DNA of 18,390 bases, taken from the NCBI GenBank assembly GCA_015499985.1, contig JAAAUF010000838.1, positions 1-18,390 on the forward strand, in the 5' to 3' direction. Shown here piece after piece: positions 1 to 10,086 of the stretch (the first letter of the stretch is position 1; the number at the start of each line of letters is the position of its first letter). The stretch is from Haplosporangium gracile (Eukaryota > Mortierellomycota > Mortierellomycetes > Mortierellales > Mortierellaceae). The translations under genes were made by a program, and so were the position numbers. The notes below the pieces were generated by a model. The model was not told the origin of the DNA. It saw only the letters and a list, made by a program, of their open reading frames with translations, and did not search any database.

Positions 1-600
1 TTTTTTTTTTTTTTTTTTTTTCCCGCCCTCTTTCCCTTTTTCGTCTCCTTCATAAATTAACCATTTCCGCCGCACACGGTGCTGCTCTCTCCCTCCCTCT
101 CTCTCTCTCTCTCTCCCTCCCTCTTTTTCAACTTCTCCTCACCCTGTCCCCCTCCCCTCTTTCATATCTATCTCACACAGTAATTTAATTATCGTCTCTC
201 TCTTCTCTTTCTTCCCTCCCCCCTTTTTGTTCGTTCGTCGTTGGTTTTGTTTCCTCCCTCCCTCCCTCCTTTTCCTCCCTTCCCTCCGCTCCCTCTCTCC
301 CTTCTTCCTTCTACGCCCCTCCTCCATTCTCTCACCTTTTACTCCACCTTTTATTATTATTCTTATTCTTCATCCTTCATCCATACTCACACGCACACAC
401 TAACACACACTCACACTCACTCTCATCATCCTCATCTTCATCATCACTCTCACTACTACCACCGACAACCATTGACAGACAGCTAGACAGGAAAAACCAC
501 ACTCACCTACTTTTTCCTTCACACCTCCCAGTCTTCCTGCCTGCCTCCACTCAACGAATTCACACACATATATACAACTCATAGTAACGCCATCATCATC
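1..600 (+). promoter_or_regulatory. pyrimidine-rich promoter/5' leader of the RasGAP gene
   Basis: No convincing gene is present here; the open frames are low-complexity artefacts. The window opens with a 21-base T run. Long C/T tracts follow: CT repeats around 84-123, CCCT-type repeats around 250-330, and CA/CT repeats around 390-430. The sense strand is strongly pyrimidine-rich up to about 470, which is common in fungal core promoters and leaders. An AT-rich patch (catatata) lies around 566-574, close to the start codon at 601, and looks too near to be a TATA box. The transcription start cannot be fixed from sequence. Confidence 0.5.
84..123 (+). repeat. CT/CCCT low-complexity microsatellite
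   Basis: A short pyrimidine tract of CT dinucleotides flanked by ccctccct units lies in the upstream region of the RasGAP gene. It is a simple-sequence repeat, probably part of the promoter's pyrimidine-rich region. Confidence 0.7.
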
Positions 601-3600
601 ATGTCGTCCCCTTCCTCACCATCCCCCTCAGGGACTACTGCTCGCAAATCCGCCCTCTTGGCTTCATATGGATACCCCTCCCAGCCAGGCATGGTCAGGG
701 CCGTCGCTGCTGCTGCTGCTGCCTCATCCGACAGCGCTGGTCCCAACTCCCCCGGTCCTCTCTCTGGCCGCAAAGGCTCCATCTCCACCACACGCAGCAG
801 CCATCGCTACTCACAACTCTACTCTATGGCCGCAGAACAGGATGTCGAAGTCGAGGATGACCTCGCTCGAGGTTCGTTTCATCATCTTCCATCTTTTTTT
901 ACTTTTCTATACCTGGGCAACAAGACAAAGACTTGTTTTTGCCAAGTGGTAGTGGCAGTACTATTTCTACTACTTACCACCTCAAGGCACAGATGGATAT
1001 GTATTTTCTCGGGCTGCAATTGAACAACTTTCTTACCACTGAACTGGCGTATTAATTGTTATATGTTTATTTTGCTATTCTTGTTATCAACTCCTACTCC
1101 AACACCAACCACTAATTAAATAGCCCAGAAGCGCCTGAGAGAGTTAAAGACAAAGATCTCGTCCCAGTCAAAGAAAAACTTTGTGCTCGAACGCGATGTC
1201 CGCTACCTCGACTCCCGCATTGCCCTCTTGATCCAGAATAGAATGGCCATTGCTGAGGCAAGTTTATATGCATCTCTCTATCCCTATCTTCTCAATCATT
1301 CACATCTGCATACCTTTTTGCCCTTTCTTGCTTCTTGTGTGTGCTTGCATTAATCCAGTCCACAAAACCGTTATGAAATTGAACAACACAACAAATTCAA
1401 TCAGCAACAAACATCATGAACGCTCGATCCTCGTTGGTCTAACCCTCTCTGTCTCTCTCTTTTCTCTTTTTCTCTCGTCAAAACAAACAACGCTATTTGT
1501 TCTTTTTTGTGTATATACTATCCTTTCAACCAACCCAACTCAACCTGACCCTTCCCTTTCTCCTTTCCTCCTTGGCCATTGGTATGCGCTCTGCTCTACT
1601 GCATTGCATGAAACCCAACGCCTTGTCCACCTTATCTCGCCCTATTTCGACAACTTCACTACTTTATTCTATCAATCAAACAACAATGCACAACATACAA
1701 ACAAACAAACAAACAACAAACACAACGACAAATGATACCATCGACAACAACAATAACGACGACAACAAAAATAGCAACGTGAAGTCGCCGAACACTTGGA
1801 AGAAGCCGATTCTTCGGACGGCTTGTTCCCCGATGACCGCAAGCTGCAGTCATATGGAAACCTCTTCTTCCTCCTCCAGACAGAGCCACGCCATATCGCC
1901 ACCCTCTGTCGACTCGTTTCCCTCACAGAGATCGACACTCTTCTTCAAACCGTCATGTTCACCCTCTACGGAAACCAATACGAGTCCCGTGAAGAGCATC
2001 TTCTCCTCACTATGTTCCAGGTAAAAGCCCTTCCTTCCACATACTCTTTCCAGAAACACGCCCCTTGCGCCCATAGTTCCACCTATTTCTCTCACACATT
2101 GCACACGCTCTCTCGCTCTCTCTATCGTAACCCTCTTTCGAACCCCCAATCTTGTGTCCCTCCTCTCCTCTTCCGCCTTTTTGCTTATTGAGCCCTTCTT
2201 GGCTGACATGGATTGCATTTGTGCTCACCACTTCTTTCAACCCATACAATCCCGCTCCTTTCCCTCCTTTGCTTATATAGTCGGTGCTCTCAGCCCAGTT
2301 CGAGACCGCCACAGAGTTTGGATCATTGCTCCGCGCAAATACACCTGTCTCTCGTATGATGACCACCTATACCCGTCGTGGACCCGGTCAGTCGTACTTG
2401 AAGACTGTCCTCTCTGAGAGGATCAATAGTTTGATTGAGCACAAGGAATTGAACTTGGAAGTCAACCCTCTCAAGGTCTATGAGCAGATGATCAATCAGA
2501 TTGAGGAAAACACAGGATCGTTGCCCCCACACCTCCCCCGCGGAGTTCCTCCAGAGGCTGCCGCCGCTAACCCTGATGTTCAGGCCATCATTGCACCTCG
2601 TCTGAGCATGGTTATGGAGATTGCCAACTCTTTCCTCGACACCATCCTCGAGTCCCTCGACCAGGTTCCCTATGGTATCCGATGGATTTGCAAGCAGATT
2701 CGCAGTTTGACGAAGGTAACAACTATTCCTTTCGTCAGGATGCATATTTTGGTCGGCATTATTTGGTTTATTTAGGAGAGATTATTTCTTCTATACTGAC
2801 GCCACCATCTTTATATTTCATTGTCACCTTACAGAGAAAGTACCCTGACGCCACGGACTTTTCTATCTGCTCGTTGATTGGAGGATTCTTCTTCTTGCGC
2901 TTCATCAACCCTGCTATCGTCACTCCTCAGGCCTATATGCTTGTCGATGGTCTGCCAAGCAAACACCCCAGGAGAACCCTTACTCTGGTACGCATATGGC
3001 GCATGGAATGGACACATGGAATATACGGTTCAACAATAGCTTACGGATGCACAAGTGACTAACAATCCGCGTTTTTCTTTTTATGTCTGGTTCACAGATT
3101 GCCAAGTTGCTTCAAAACTTGGCCAACAAGCCATCCTACGCCAAGGAAGCCTACATGATGACTCTTAACCCCTTTGTCGAGAACAACAAGGCCAGGATAA
3201 ACAAGTTCCTCAACGATCTTTGCGAGGTGGGCGATTTCTACGAGAGTTTGGAGGTAAGGTGCTACTCTCTATATTGGTAAAATATTTGGTATGGGCAGAG
3301 TTGATATATACTTGGCCATTCAACAAACGTTAACATTTGAACAAACTTGTTTTGACGGGGAATAGATGGACCAATATATGGCACTGTCGAAGAAGGAGAT
3401 CAACTTGAACATTACGATGAACGAGTTGTTTAATACCCACCAACTGTTGGCTCAGCACCGCGACACTCTTGCACCTCAGGAGAAGCACCACTTGCGGATG
3501 TGTCTCAATGAGCTCGGCCCGGCTCCTCCTCAGGTCCCCCGCAAGGAAAACAAGACCATCATCTTGCCCCTGTTCAGTCGCTGGGAGACTCCCATTCAGG

Positions 3601-4643
3601 ATCTGCACTCAACCTTCTTGCAGGAGACCAACATCACCCAAGCTGATATCATGTACATGGAAACAAAGTCGATTCTCGTTCAGTTGATCCGTTCGATCCC
3701 CGGCATTGCTGACAAACGGCCTCTGGACTTGATGAAGATTGCAGAAACTGCCGCCACAACAAAGGATGCGATTTTGGTGCGCAAGGGTATTAAGGTCAAG
3801 GAGATGCTGATTGAGCTGGAGGCGCTGAACGTGGTCGACGATCATTTCACATTCATGACAGAGGAGGTGACAGAGGAGCTGAGGCACTTGGGCAACTTGA
3901 GGGAGAAGGTTAACGAAGAAGCAGCCAGTTTGGAGAGTGTCTACAAAACCATTGGTGATCACAATAACTATTTGAGGAGTCAGCTGGATTCATATAAGGC
4001 CTACCTGCAGAACGTGCGCATGCAGAGTGGTGGAGGAAACAGTCCTGGACAGGGCTCTGGTGTGGGTGTTGTCACAGTCGGAGGAAAGGAAGCTAAGAAG
4101 GGCAAGCAGCAGGTGCTCGGCCCATTCAAGTTTACGCACCACCAACTTGAGAAGGACGGCGTCATTGCCGAGAGCAACGTCCCCGAGAACAGGTACAAAG
4201 CCCCTCCCCCTTTTTTTTTGCTCTGCCTACTTGAAGGTTACTTTGGACGTCATTGGAATGTAGTCGCTAACATTCTGTCGTTCCTTTTCTGTGACATGAA
4301 TTATGATAGGCGAAGCAATATTTTCTTCAACATTACTTCTCCTATTCCAGGAACGTTTATTATTGCACTTCACTACAAGGGTCGCGATAAGGCCATCCTG
4401 GAGATGGATTTGAAGCTGGACGATCTTCTTGAGAAGGTAACATATTTTTCTACGACCCGAGCATGGACTCGTTTGGACGCACAATCAGCTTTGAGCATGC
4501 TCTTTGTACTTACACATTTTCGTTATCCTCATTTTTCTGTCTAATAGCAACAAGATCAGGTGCAGTTGCTAGATTTGGAGTATGTACATCTGAATGTGAA
4601 CAAGGTGTTGGCCTTGTTGACCAAGACCTTCATCAAACGCTAA
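601..4643 (+). CDS. gap1: Ras GTPase-activating protein (fungal Gap1/IQGAP-like RasGAP), 9 exons
   Basis: Stimulates GTP hydrolysis by Ras, switching it off. My model joins 601-871, 1124-1257, 1775-2020, 2281-2715, 2835-2987, 3098-3253, 3366-4192, 4310-4436 and 4548-4643, giving 814 aa with all phases consistent. Residues 1-90 are a Ser/Pro/Ala-rich tail. Residues 91-150 are charged and probably coiled-coil ([19 protein letters not shown]). The catalytic RasGAP domain covers about 200-440. It has a candidate arginine finger, R235 in [11 protein letters not shown], and the family signature [10 protein letters not shown] at 380-389. A RasGAP C-terminal domain as in S. pombe Gap1 and IQGAPs covers about 640-810, with [13 protein letters not shown] and ending LTKTFIKR. 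No IQ or calponin-homology domain is visible, so it is Gap1-type rather than a true IQGAP. Intron 2 uses a GC donor. The start at 601 is the first ATG of the open frame; the symbol follows the S. pombe family member. Confidence 0.93.
1258..1774 (+). other. GC-AG intron (intron 2 of the RasGAP gene)
   Basis: The 517-nt intron begins GCAAGT after AG, the classic consensus for GC-AG introns, and ends in AAATAG. Joining 1257 to 1775 gives the continuous in-phase peptide [13 protein letters not shown]. The only nearby GT (1262) would add four bases and break the frame to exon 3. This intron is also much longer than most in the gene (110-260 nt) and contains long AT/CA-rich stretches. Confidence 0.85.
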
Positions 4644-5440
4644 TGTGTTATTTTGATGACCCGAAAGAGAAGGAGGAACAAGTATTCTTCCACCCTTTTT
4701 TACCATTTTTCTATAGTCTTCTTTCTCCTCTCACATAATACAAAAAAATGAACGTTCATTCCCTCCATGACCATGTTTATGCTGGCTTACCAGAGTTGCT
4801 CAGTTTCTTGGCTCGTGAACGCACTAAGGGTATGTAATTAACTTACGTAATATAGCATGATTCGAAATGCGGGATGGCTTCTGTTAGGTTGTTGGGTTCT
4901 CGGGTGTGCGGGCTCCGTGCTAAAAACTTTTGGTGGCAAATTTTGAATGACTTTGGAATTTTCGCTGTCCATTGTGAGAACGCGTATGAATTTTTATTTT
5001 TTGGCATTCTTCACCCATTGCTCTACCTGACCACTTACACAACCTCATCACTCACTTCACCTTCTCGATACACGACAACGATACAAAAAGTGCTTCGAGA
5101 CTCGGATTCTGATGCAAAATGTTGCCTTCCATTATGAAAGGATTTTTATATTATTATGATATGTGATATCCACAAGTGACAAACTATGGTCAGGTTGATT
5201 ATGTTGGCATAGGAGAGTAGGGAGTGAGAATGAAAGGGAAACAAATCCGAGGCTAGGAGAAAATGGGAGAGTCAAGAAGAAGGAGAAGAAGAAAAAAAAA
5301 AGGAAAGAACTCTCGCCCCTGACTCAAGCACCCTGTTCCTGTCCCAACTTAAACACCATCCATCAGTAGCAACTTCAGCATCAGAGTTTGCTGTTACGAT
5401 TACGATCGAAAGACAACGATTGAAAAACGATAATACTCGC
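4644..5440. other. non-coding region 3' of the RasGAP gene
   Basis: The region holds the RasGAP 3' UTR and spacer. The sequence cacataatacaaa near 4733-4745 may act as a weak poly(A) signal; there is no perfect AATAAA. A very small spliced reading frame can be drawn at 4748-4829 plus 5091-5137, but it rests on a weak acceptor and is treated only as a finding. Around 5218-5310 the plus strand is purine-rich (GAGAA/GAAGAA and an A run), a simple low-complexity tract. Confidence 0.5.
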
Positions 5441-6060
5441 TCACTCAAGCGTCGTACCTTTTTGACGACTGGGGTCTCCTTCTTCTAATAGACGGAAATC
5501 TGTAACCTTTATCTTCATTCCAGGCCCAATCAGTATATTCTTGGGCCTAAGATCACAGGCCCCAATTATCTTCTACGACTTCAAAAAATCCGCGATATTA
5601 TCAGTGATGGGACTCCCTCGGTCATCAACATACAACTCGCGGTCGTTGTGGTCGCGAACGATTTGCTCGTACGGGATCTAAAATATAAAGACGTGCGATG
5701 AAAGTAAAGGCTAGTAAATAGAAATCGATTATCAACCATGGACAATGGATATTAACCATTTAAAAAGGATCGTACTTAGCAGTAACACATATCATTAGGA
5801 CTGTTTCTATACCTTAATAGAGATCTGTGGACCTTGTAGTGGAGTGGAGGCAACGTATTCAAGTCAAATCTCGTTGTTGACAGGTGCAGGAGCAGTAGCA
5901 GGAGCGATACTGTCCACCGGATTTGTAGGTGGGAATCCGTTTTGTCCAAGACGACTGACAACTTACTCGACGGCTAGCCCAAAGTCACCGATTTTGACCA
6001 TTCTCTCTTGAACGCTGATTAGAATAGGTTGTTCAGTTTCAGGAGTGGGGACGAGTCCAA
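5441..6060 (-). pseudogene. protein-kinase relic with two catalytic-core fragments and internal stops
   Basis: Read on the minus strand, a frame beginning near 6060 contains PILISVQERM followed by KIGDFGLAVE, a perfect Mg-binding DFG segment. The frame then meets TAA (5963-5965) and TGA (5864-5866). It reaches a GTATAG donor after 5813 and an ATTTTAG acceptor before 5677, which keeps frame. After IPYEQIVRDHNDREL there is TAG (5573-5575). Next comes a second kinase core, CDLRPKNILI then KVTDFRLLEEGD, where HRD has become C-D-L and DFG has become DFR. The frame closes at TGA 5441-5443. Two activation regions only about 150 codons apart cannot both belong to full kinase domains, so this is a scrambled, decayed kinase sequence. 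The kinase subfamily is unclear; an eIF2-alpha-kinase-like or TKL ancestry is possible but unproven. The upstream (high-coordinate) limit is arbitrary. Confidence 0.65.
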
Positions 6061-7178
6061 TTCCATGTCCCGGTCCAATTGTCCCCCAAAAACAGCAGAT
6101 TTTGATCTCCTGGCAGCGGTGAATGAACTCAACATAGATGTATATATAGAGAGCAAGGCGATGGTGGTGGTTAATAGAGGCATGCCAGGACCAGTGCTAA
6201 ATGGTAAGTTCACGCGACCCATTGACCACCACTTCTGTCGAAAGACATACCATTATGTACCTCTGCAGGCGCCTCGACCGCGCTCGACGCTTATTCAAGA
6301 GCAGAGCGGGGCTTTTCCTGAGTGGTCTTCGTATAGTAACATTGCCTGCGCTCAGGCGACAGTCCGTATTAGTTTTGCTCCATCTCAGTATCCTTGTGGT
6401 TAGGCCTATCAACCCTCTAAAAGCTCACCAAAGAAACAAACAGGAGTATTAAATGAGAAAATGGAGTGTTTCTGTCATCATTTTTGTAATAAAAGGGCGA
6501 GGGTTGCAGCACGGTGAATCGTGATCGTTACCAGCGGCTGTCACGAATGAGAATGAGCAAGAGTTCTGTATCCAGGAGTCCTAGAGGTTAACAAGGAGAG
6601 GATGGCGGCATGGGTGTCGGTGGGGGTGAGGGGAGTGGTGAATGGCATGCCTCGCTGGTGGTGGAAGTGGTGGGGGTGGTGGCAATGGTTTGCTTGTGTG
6701 AAGGAAAAGGAAAGAAGCACAGCGAGGAAAAGTAAAAATACCCTTTCCTCTTTATGTAATATATCTTCTTTCCTATGAACCATTAGGTCTATGTTAAAGC
6801 CTTTTGCCTCATGTGAACCATCCTGGTATGTAGGTCTCCCCCTCTGCTAGGCATTCAAAATCCCCTTCAGCTGCACTTGTGCTCTTCACTTGGTTCCAAC
6901 TTTGTGTTTCAGGTACAGACTCTTTCCGTGAAATATCATTATGATAGTGTCAGTCCTTTTAGCTGTTACTCGATCTGCAAACAAGAAATTTTCACGACAG
7001 CCCAAAAGGAAAATATGGTCCGATCGACAAAAATTAGCCAGTCGCGGTCTTTTTTTTTTTTCTTGACAACAGTTGGAGCCGGAACAAGTATGAACGCGTC
7101 AAAAATCGCGTCGCATGCGGAGTATATACTCCAGTGTGTCAAATTGTTGACGTCAAGGCTCGCACAGTAGCCTTCGAC
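6061..7178. other. spacer with no supported gene
   Basis: About 1.1 kb between the two kinase remnants. Open frames up to 124 codons exist (for example 6029-6403 on plus and 6197-6412 on minus), but they overlap each other, show no recognised motif and lack believable start or splice context. A G-rich stretch around 6608-6690 contains several GGGG runs on the plus strand. It is likely degraded sequence from kinase-gene decay, but this cannot be shown from the sequence alone. Confidence 0.4.
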
Positions 7179-9022
7179 TTATGAAAGCGTCAAGTCAGCA
7201 CCTCCACTGAGAGTAAGTGAGAGAGCGGCGTCGTTAGGAGGAATGTTCAGGTCGATAGGAGTTCCATATTTGACCTTCAGCTTATCCGCGTCAGCTTGCA
7301 TCCGAGCATTCGTCATCTTCCACCATTCCTTCAACTCTCGCTTCTTGGCCTTGAAATCCTTGATTCTCCATTTCGTTTTCTCTGCCTCCGTGAAATCGTT
7401 TGATCTGGGCCTCTTGTTCACGCTCTCCACCGTGACCGTAACTGTGACTTGGTCGCCATTCAATCTTCCTGCTGCAGGTTCCTGAGCTGTACTGTCGCCA
7501 TCCTGTCCTTCTGCCTCCCGCTTATTGTTGTCACTCTCCTTGCTGTCGTAGATAGTGACTTCGAGGATGGGGGCAGTGTCAAAGACGGACTCGAGAAGCA
7601 TCGTGGGACATAACTCGTTCTTAAGAAATTCGCGAAACGCCAGATTCATCCGCACGCTCCTTGGGATCAATCTTGAGCACCCACTTGACTAATTCCCTAG
7701 AATCCTTACTCCCGCGAATCTTTTTGAAATACTTTCCCGGTGGTGTATATACTCCATACCTCATAAGGTTATTGTAGCGATAAGACAAGGTCTCATTAAT
7801 TACATGTCCATTTTCCGTGACCTCGGCCCAATCGTTGACAGTACACGTGAGAGCGTTGTTAGACGTACTCGCCTGTGATACGGGGCCGCTTGCAGTAGAA
7901 CATCATGTACGTGATAATGCCGATCGAAAACACATCCATTCCAGTTGTGTGCTCTTCCTTCTTGACAACCTCCGGCGCAACAAATCCTACAGATCCAATG
8001 AAACCACCATTGCATGTAAAGTACGAAAAAAAAAAAAAAAAAAACGGGTAAGTGTTCTCATTGTCACAATCAGTTAAAAAAACAATGGTCAGACTCAAGA
8101 GGCCTGTGAAGGAAACTTACGTGACTTTCTCAGAATTGGGAATGGACGACTCAAAGCTAGAGATCTTGAGAACCATGCCTTCATTCACCAAGATATTTCC
8201 AAGGCTTAAATCACGATGAATGATCCCGTTCCGATGGATCGCCCATACACTCTTGACAATCTGCTTTCCAAAGTAGCGGACCTCAGGCTCGGTTATGAAC
8301 TTGCGTTTGGCCATCAGCGACGCCAAGTTCCTGGGCAGACAGAGTTCCTGTCGAAGATACATTTCGTCAGAATCGTGGACCACGCCAAAGTACTGGATCA
8401 GGTTGCGGTGGCCCCGGAGTTTTTCCAAATCTTCGATCTCCTGCTTGATCTATTTCGTTAGTGAAGAATATGTAAAGCAAATGTGAATCATTGTCGCACT
8501 GGAGTGTGTCATCGCGGTAGCAGCTGTATTTTTGCGAAAGCACTGTACCTGGATGACGGATACGGTCTCCTTGGGTGCCTTAACAACACGGTGATCTCCG
8601 AGACGATCGATAACCTGGTAAACACTCTCGCCAAGGACCTCGGTCTCAGTATACTTTTCGCCAGTTCTGTTGGTCTTGAAGACCCTCTTGCTGTCAATCG
8701 ACACTGTTGTCATGTCCGTATCCTGTTGGAGCAAGTTGTCAAGAAAGGGGGCAAGTACTGCGAAAATCGCAGGGTCGTCTGGTATGCTTGGCACACGGGC
8801 AAGGTCAGCGTCAAGGATGATATTGCTGTCGGCGGTGGTGGTGGAGGTGGTGGTGGAGGTGTCGTTGTTGGTTGTGATGAGGTTTTCAAGAATTGAAAGT
8901 GAGATGGTGGCGTTGATTTCGGTGGCGTGAATGATATTGCAGTTGTTCCTATTGTTGCTGGCTGTATTGTTTTGGTTGTCGGCGTCAATATTGCCTTGTT
9001 CGTCCTTGATTGTTGTGGTCAT
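7179..9022 (-). pseudogene. polo-like-kinase-derived pseudokinase/pseudogene
   Basis: Starts with ATG at 9022. Exon 1 (9022-8549, 158 codons) has a Thr/Asn-rich N-terminus and the probable ATP-site lysine K148 (VVKAP), but no clear glycine loop. Exon 2 (8449-8121) reads like a PLK: ELC-x-x-RNL, ITEPEVRYFGKQIV, IHRDLSLGNILV (D238, N243). The DFG position is S-F-E (KISSFES), so the Mg-binding Asp is lost. After the strong GTAAGT donor at 8120, the kinase frame resumes at 8015 (CNGGFIGS, VGFVAPEV, DVFSIGIITYM), but the site ends AC, not AG. That frame stops at 7859-7861. Homology resumes in another frame from about 7848 (TVNDWAEV to LVKWVLKIDPKER), then shifts again near 7650 into MNLAFREFLKNEL and a charged tail ending at 7179. 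These breaks favour a decaying gene; an expressed truncated pseudokinase or assembly errors are alternatives. Confidence 0.75.
8026..8044. repeat. homopolymer A run (T run in the minus-strand gene)
   Basis: Nineteen consecutive A residues on plus lie inside the putative intron of the PLK-like sequence, next to the expected but missing acceptor. Such runs are prone to length error in sequencing and to slippage. Confidence 0.9.
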
Positions 9023-10086
9023 TATCGACTCTGTATTGTTTTCCTGAATGAGTGAGTTGTAGCCGTGTTCCTTGTGTGGGAGAACTGCGGGCGAAATCCG
9101 AACGAGAGAGAGAGGGGCAGAGCTTAAGATTTGGATGAAGAAGGATAATAAAAAATGTGAGCTGCAGGAAAGAATGAAGGAATGAACTGAGGACTTTCTT
9201 TAGGCAAGGTAAAAAAAAAAAAATGCCGCTTTGGCCAGCCCTTGACTCGTGAGAGACTTTTTGTATGTTTGTTAACTCGCCACTAAGACTGTTGCTTCTT
9301 GTTCTTTCCAAATGTAACAACAGCTACAACAAACAACGCTCATTCAATTATTGCACACCTCCTTCTTTTTCTTGACCTCATTCATCCCTTTTTATTGCCA
9401 CTCATTCATCTCACTCTCCCTATCTCACTCTTTCTGACCCCGTCATATGCCTTCATTCACCTCTAAAAAAAATGTAGTCACTTTTGCCTTTCTCGTTTCT
9501 CGTCTAACCCCAGCTTCGCCGCCTTGAGCTCCTTCCGTTTTTATTTAGTCATTTACTCAACACACTTGCTTCAGGACTCTTTCGCAAGCTACGACTTGTT
9601 TTTGCAAGATTGGAGTTGTTCTGGAGGAAGACACAGGTAGTCCTAATAAGGTCTGTTTCAGGAAAATAGGACATACAGATGCAAACTATTAAAGCTGCCT
9701 GATGGCGTAATATTTTTCTCGATAGTTATAGCAGTGTTGCAAAAAAGAGGCGAGAATCCTCCTTTAATTTTGGAATGGGCGGAGCGTGTTCTATCGTAGT
9801 CAAAAGGGAGACTCCTATTCAAGGATTTGCAGCCCCCCTCCCCTTGAGCTAAATCAGCGCTCTTTTCTTCGTAGGCCTCCTTTTCGATATTCTCCTTACC
9901 CACATCATCCCCTCTCCTAATTTTCTTTTCTCCGGGCTACAAAAGGCACCACCTTTCATCCTTTTCCTTTCTTTTGTTTTTCCTTTCCAACAATTAATAC
10001 CCTCTATTTGCACCCCTCAGCACAAGATCCATTCTCTCACTAAACTTTTTGAAGCACTTCACCTCAGCGCATAACACAGATCAACT
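9023..10086. promoter_or_regulatory. divergent promoter region between PLK-like sequence (-) and protease (+)
   Basis: No gene is supported here. From 9023 to about 9240 the plus strand is purine-rich (GAGAGAG around 9104-9114), so the leader of the minus-strand kinase sequence is pyrimidine-rich in its own sense. From about 9340 the plus strand becomes pyrimidine-rich, ahead of the protease. The 81-codon minus frame at 9658-9903 has no recognisable content and is ignored. Confidence 0.5.
9937..9946 (+). promoter_or_regulatory. possible TATA-like element of the protease gene
   Basis: The sequence ctacaaaagg lies about 140 nt before the protease start codon and is followed by a C/T-rich stretch suited to a fungal transcription start. 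The match to TATAAA is imperfect and the assignment rests on spacing only. Confidence 0.3.

Noticed and set aside
601..4643. Full IQGAP (with calponin-homology and IQ motifs)
   Set aside because: Only the RasGAP and RasGAP C-terminal domains are present and the N-terminus before them is about 200 residues, which fits the Gap1 type instead.
6029..6403. Plus-strand open frame of 124 codons
   Set aside because: It starts at a non-ATG codon, shows no recognisable motif, overlaps the kinase relic and other open frames on minus, and has no supporting splice or promoter context.
6608..6690. Possible G-quadruplex
   Set aside because: There are several G runs, but four well-spaced GGG tracts within a normal loop length are not found; it is just a G-rich stretch.
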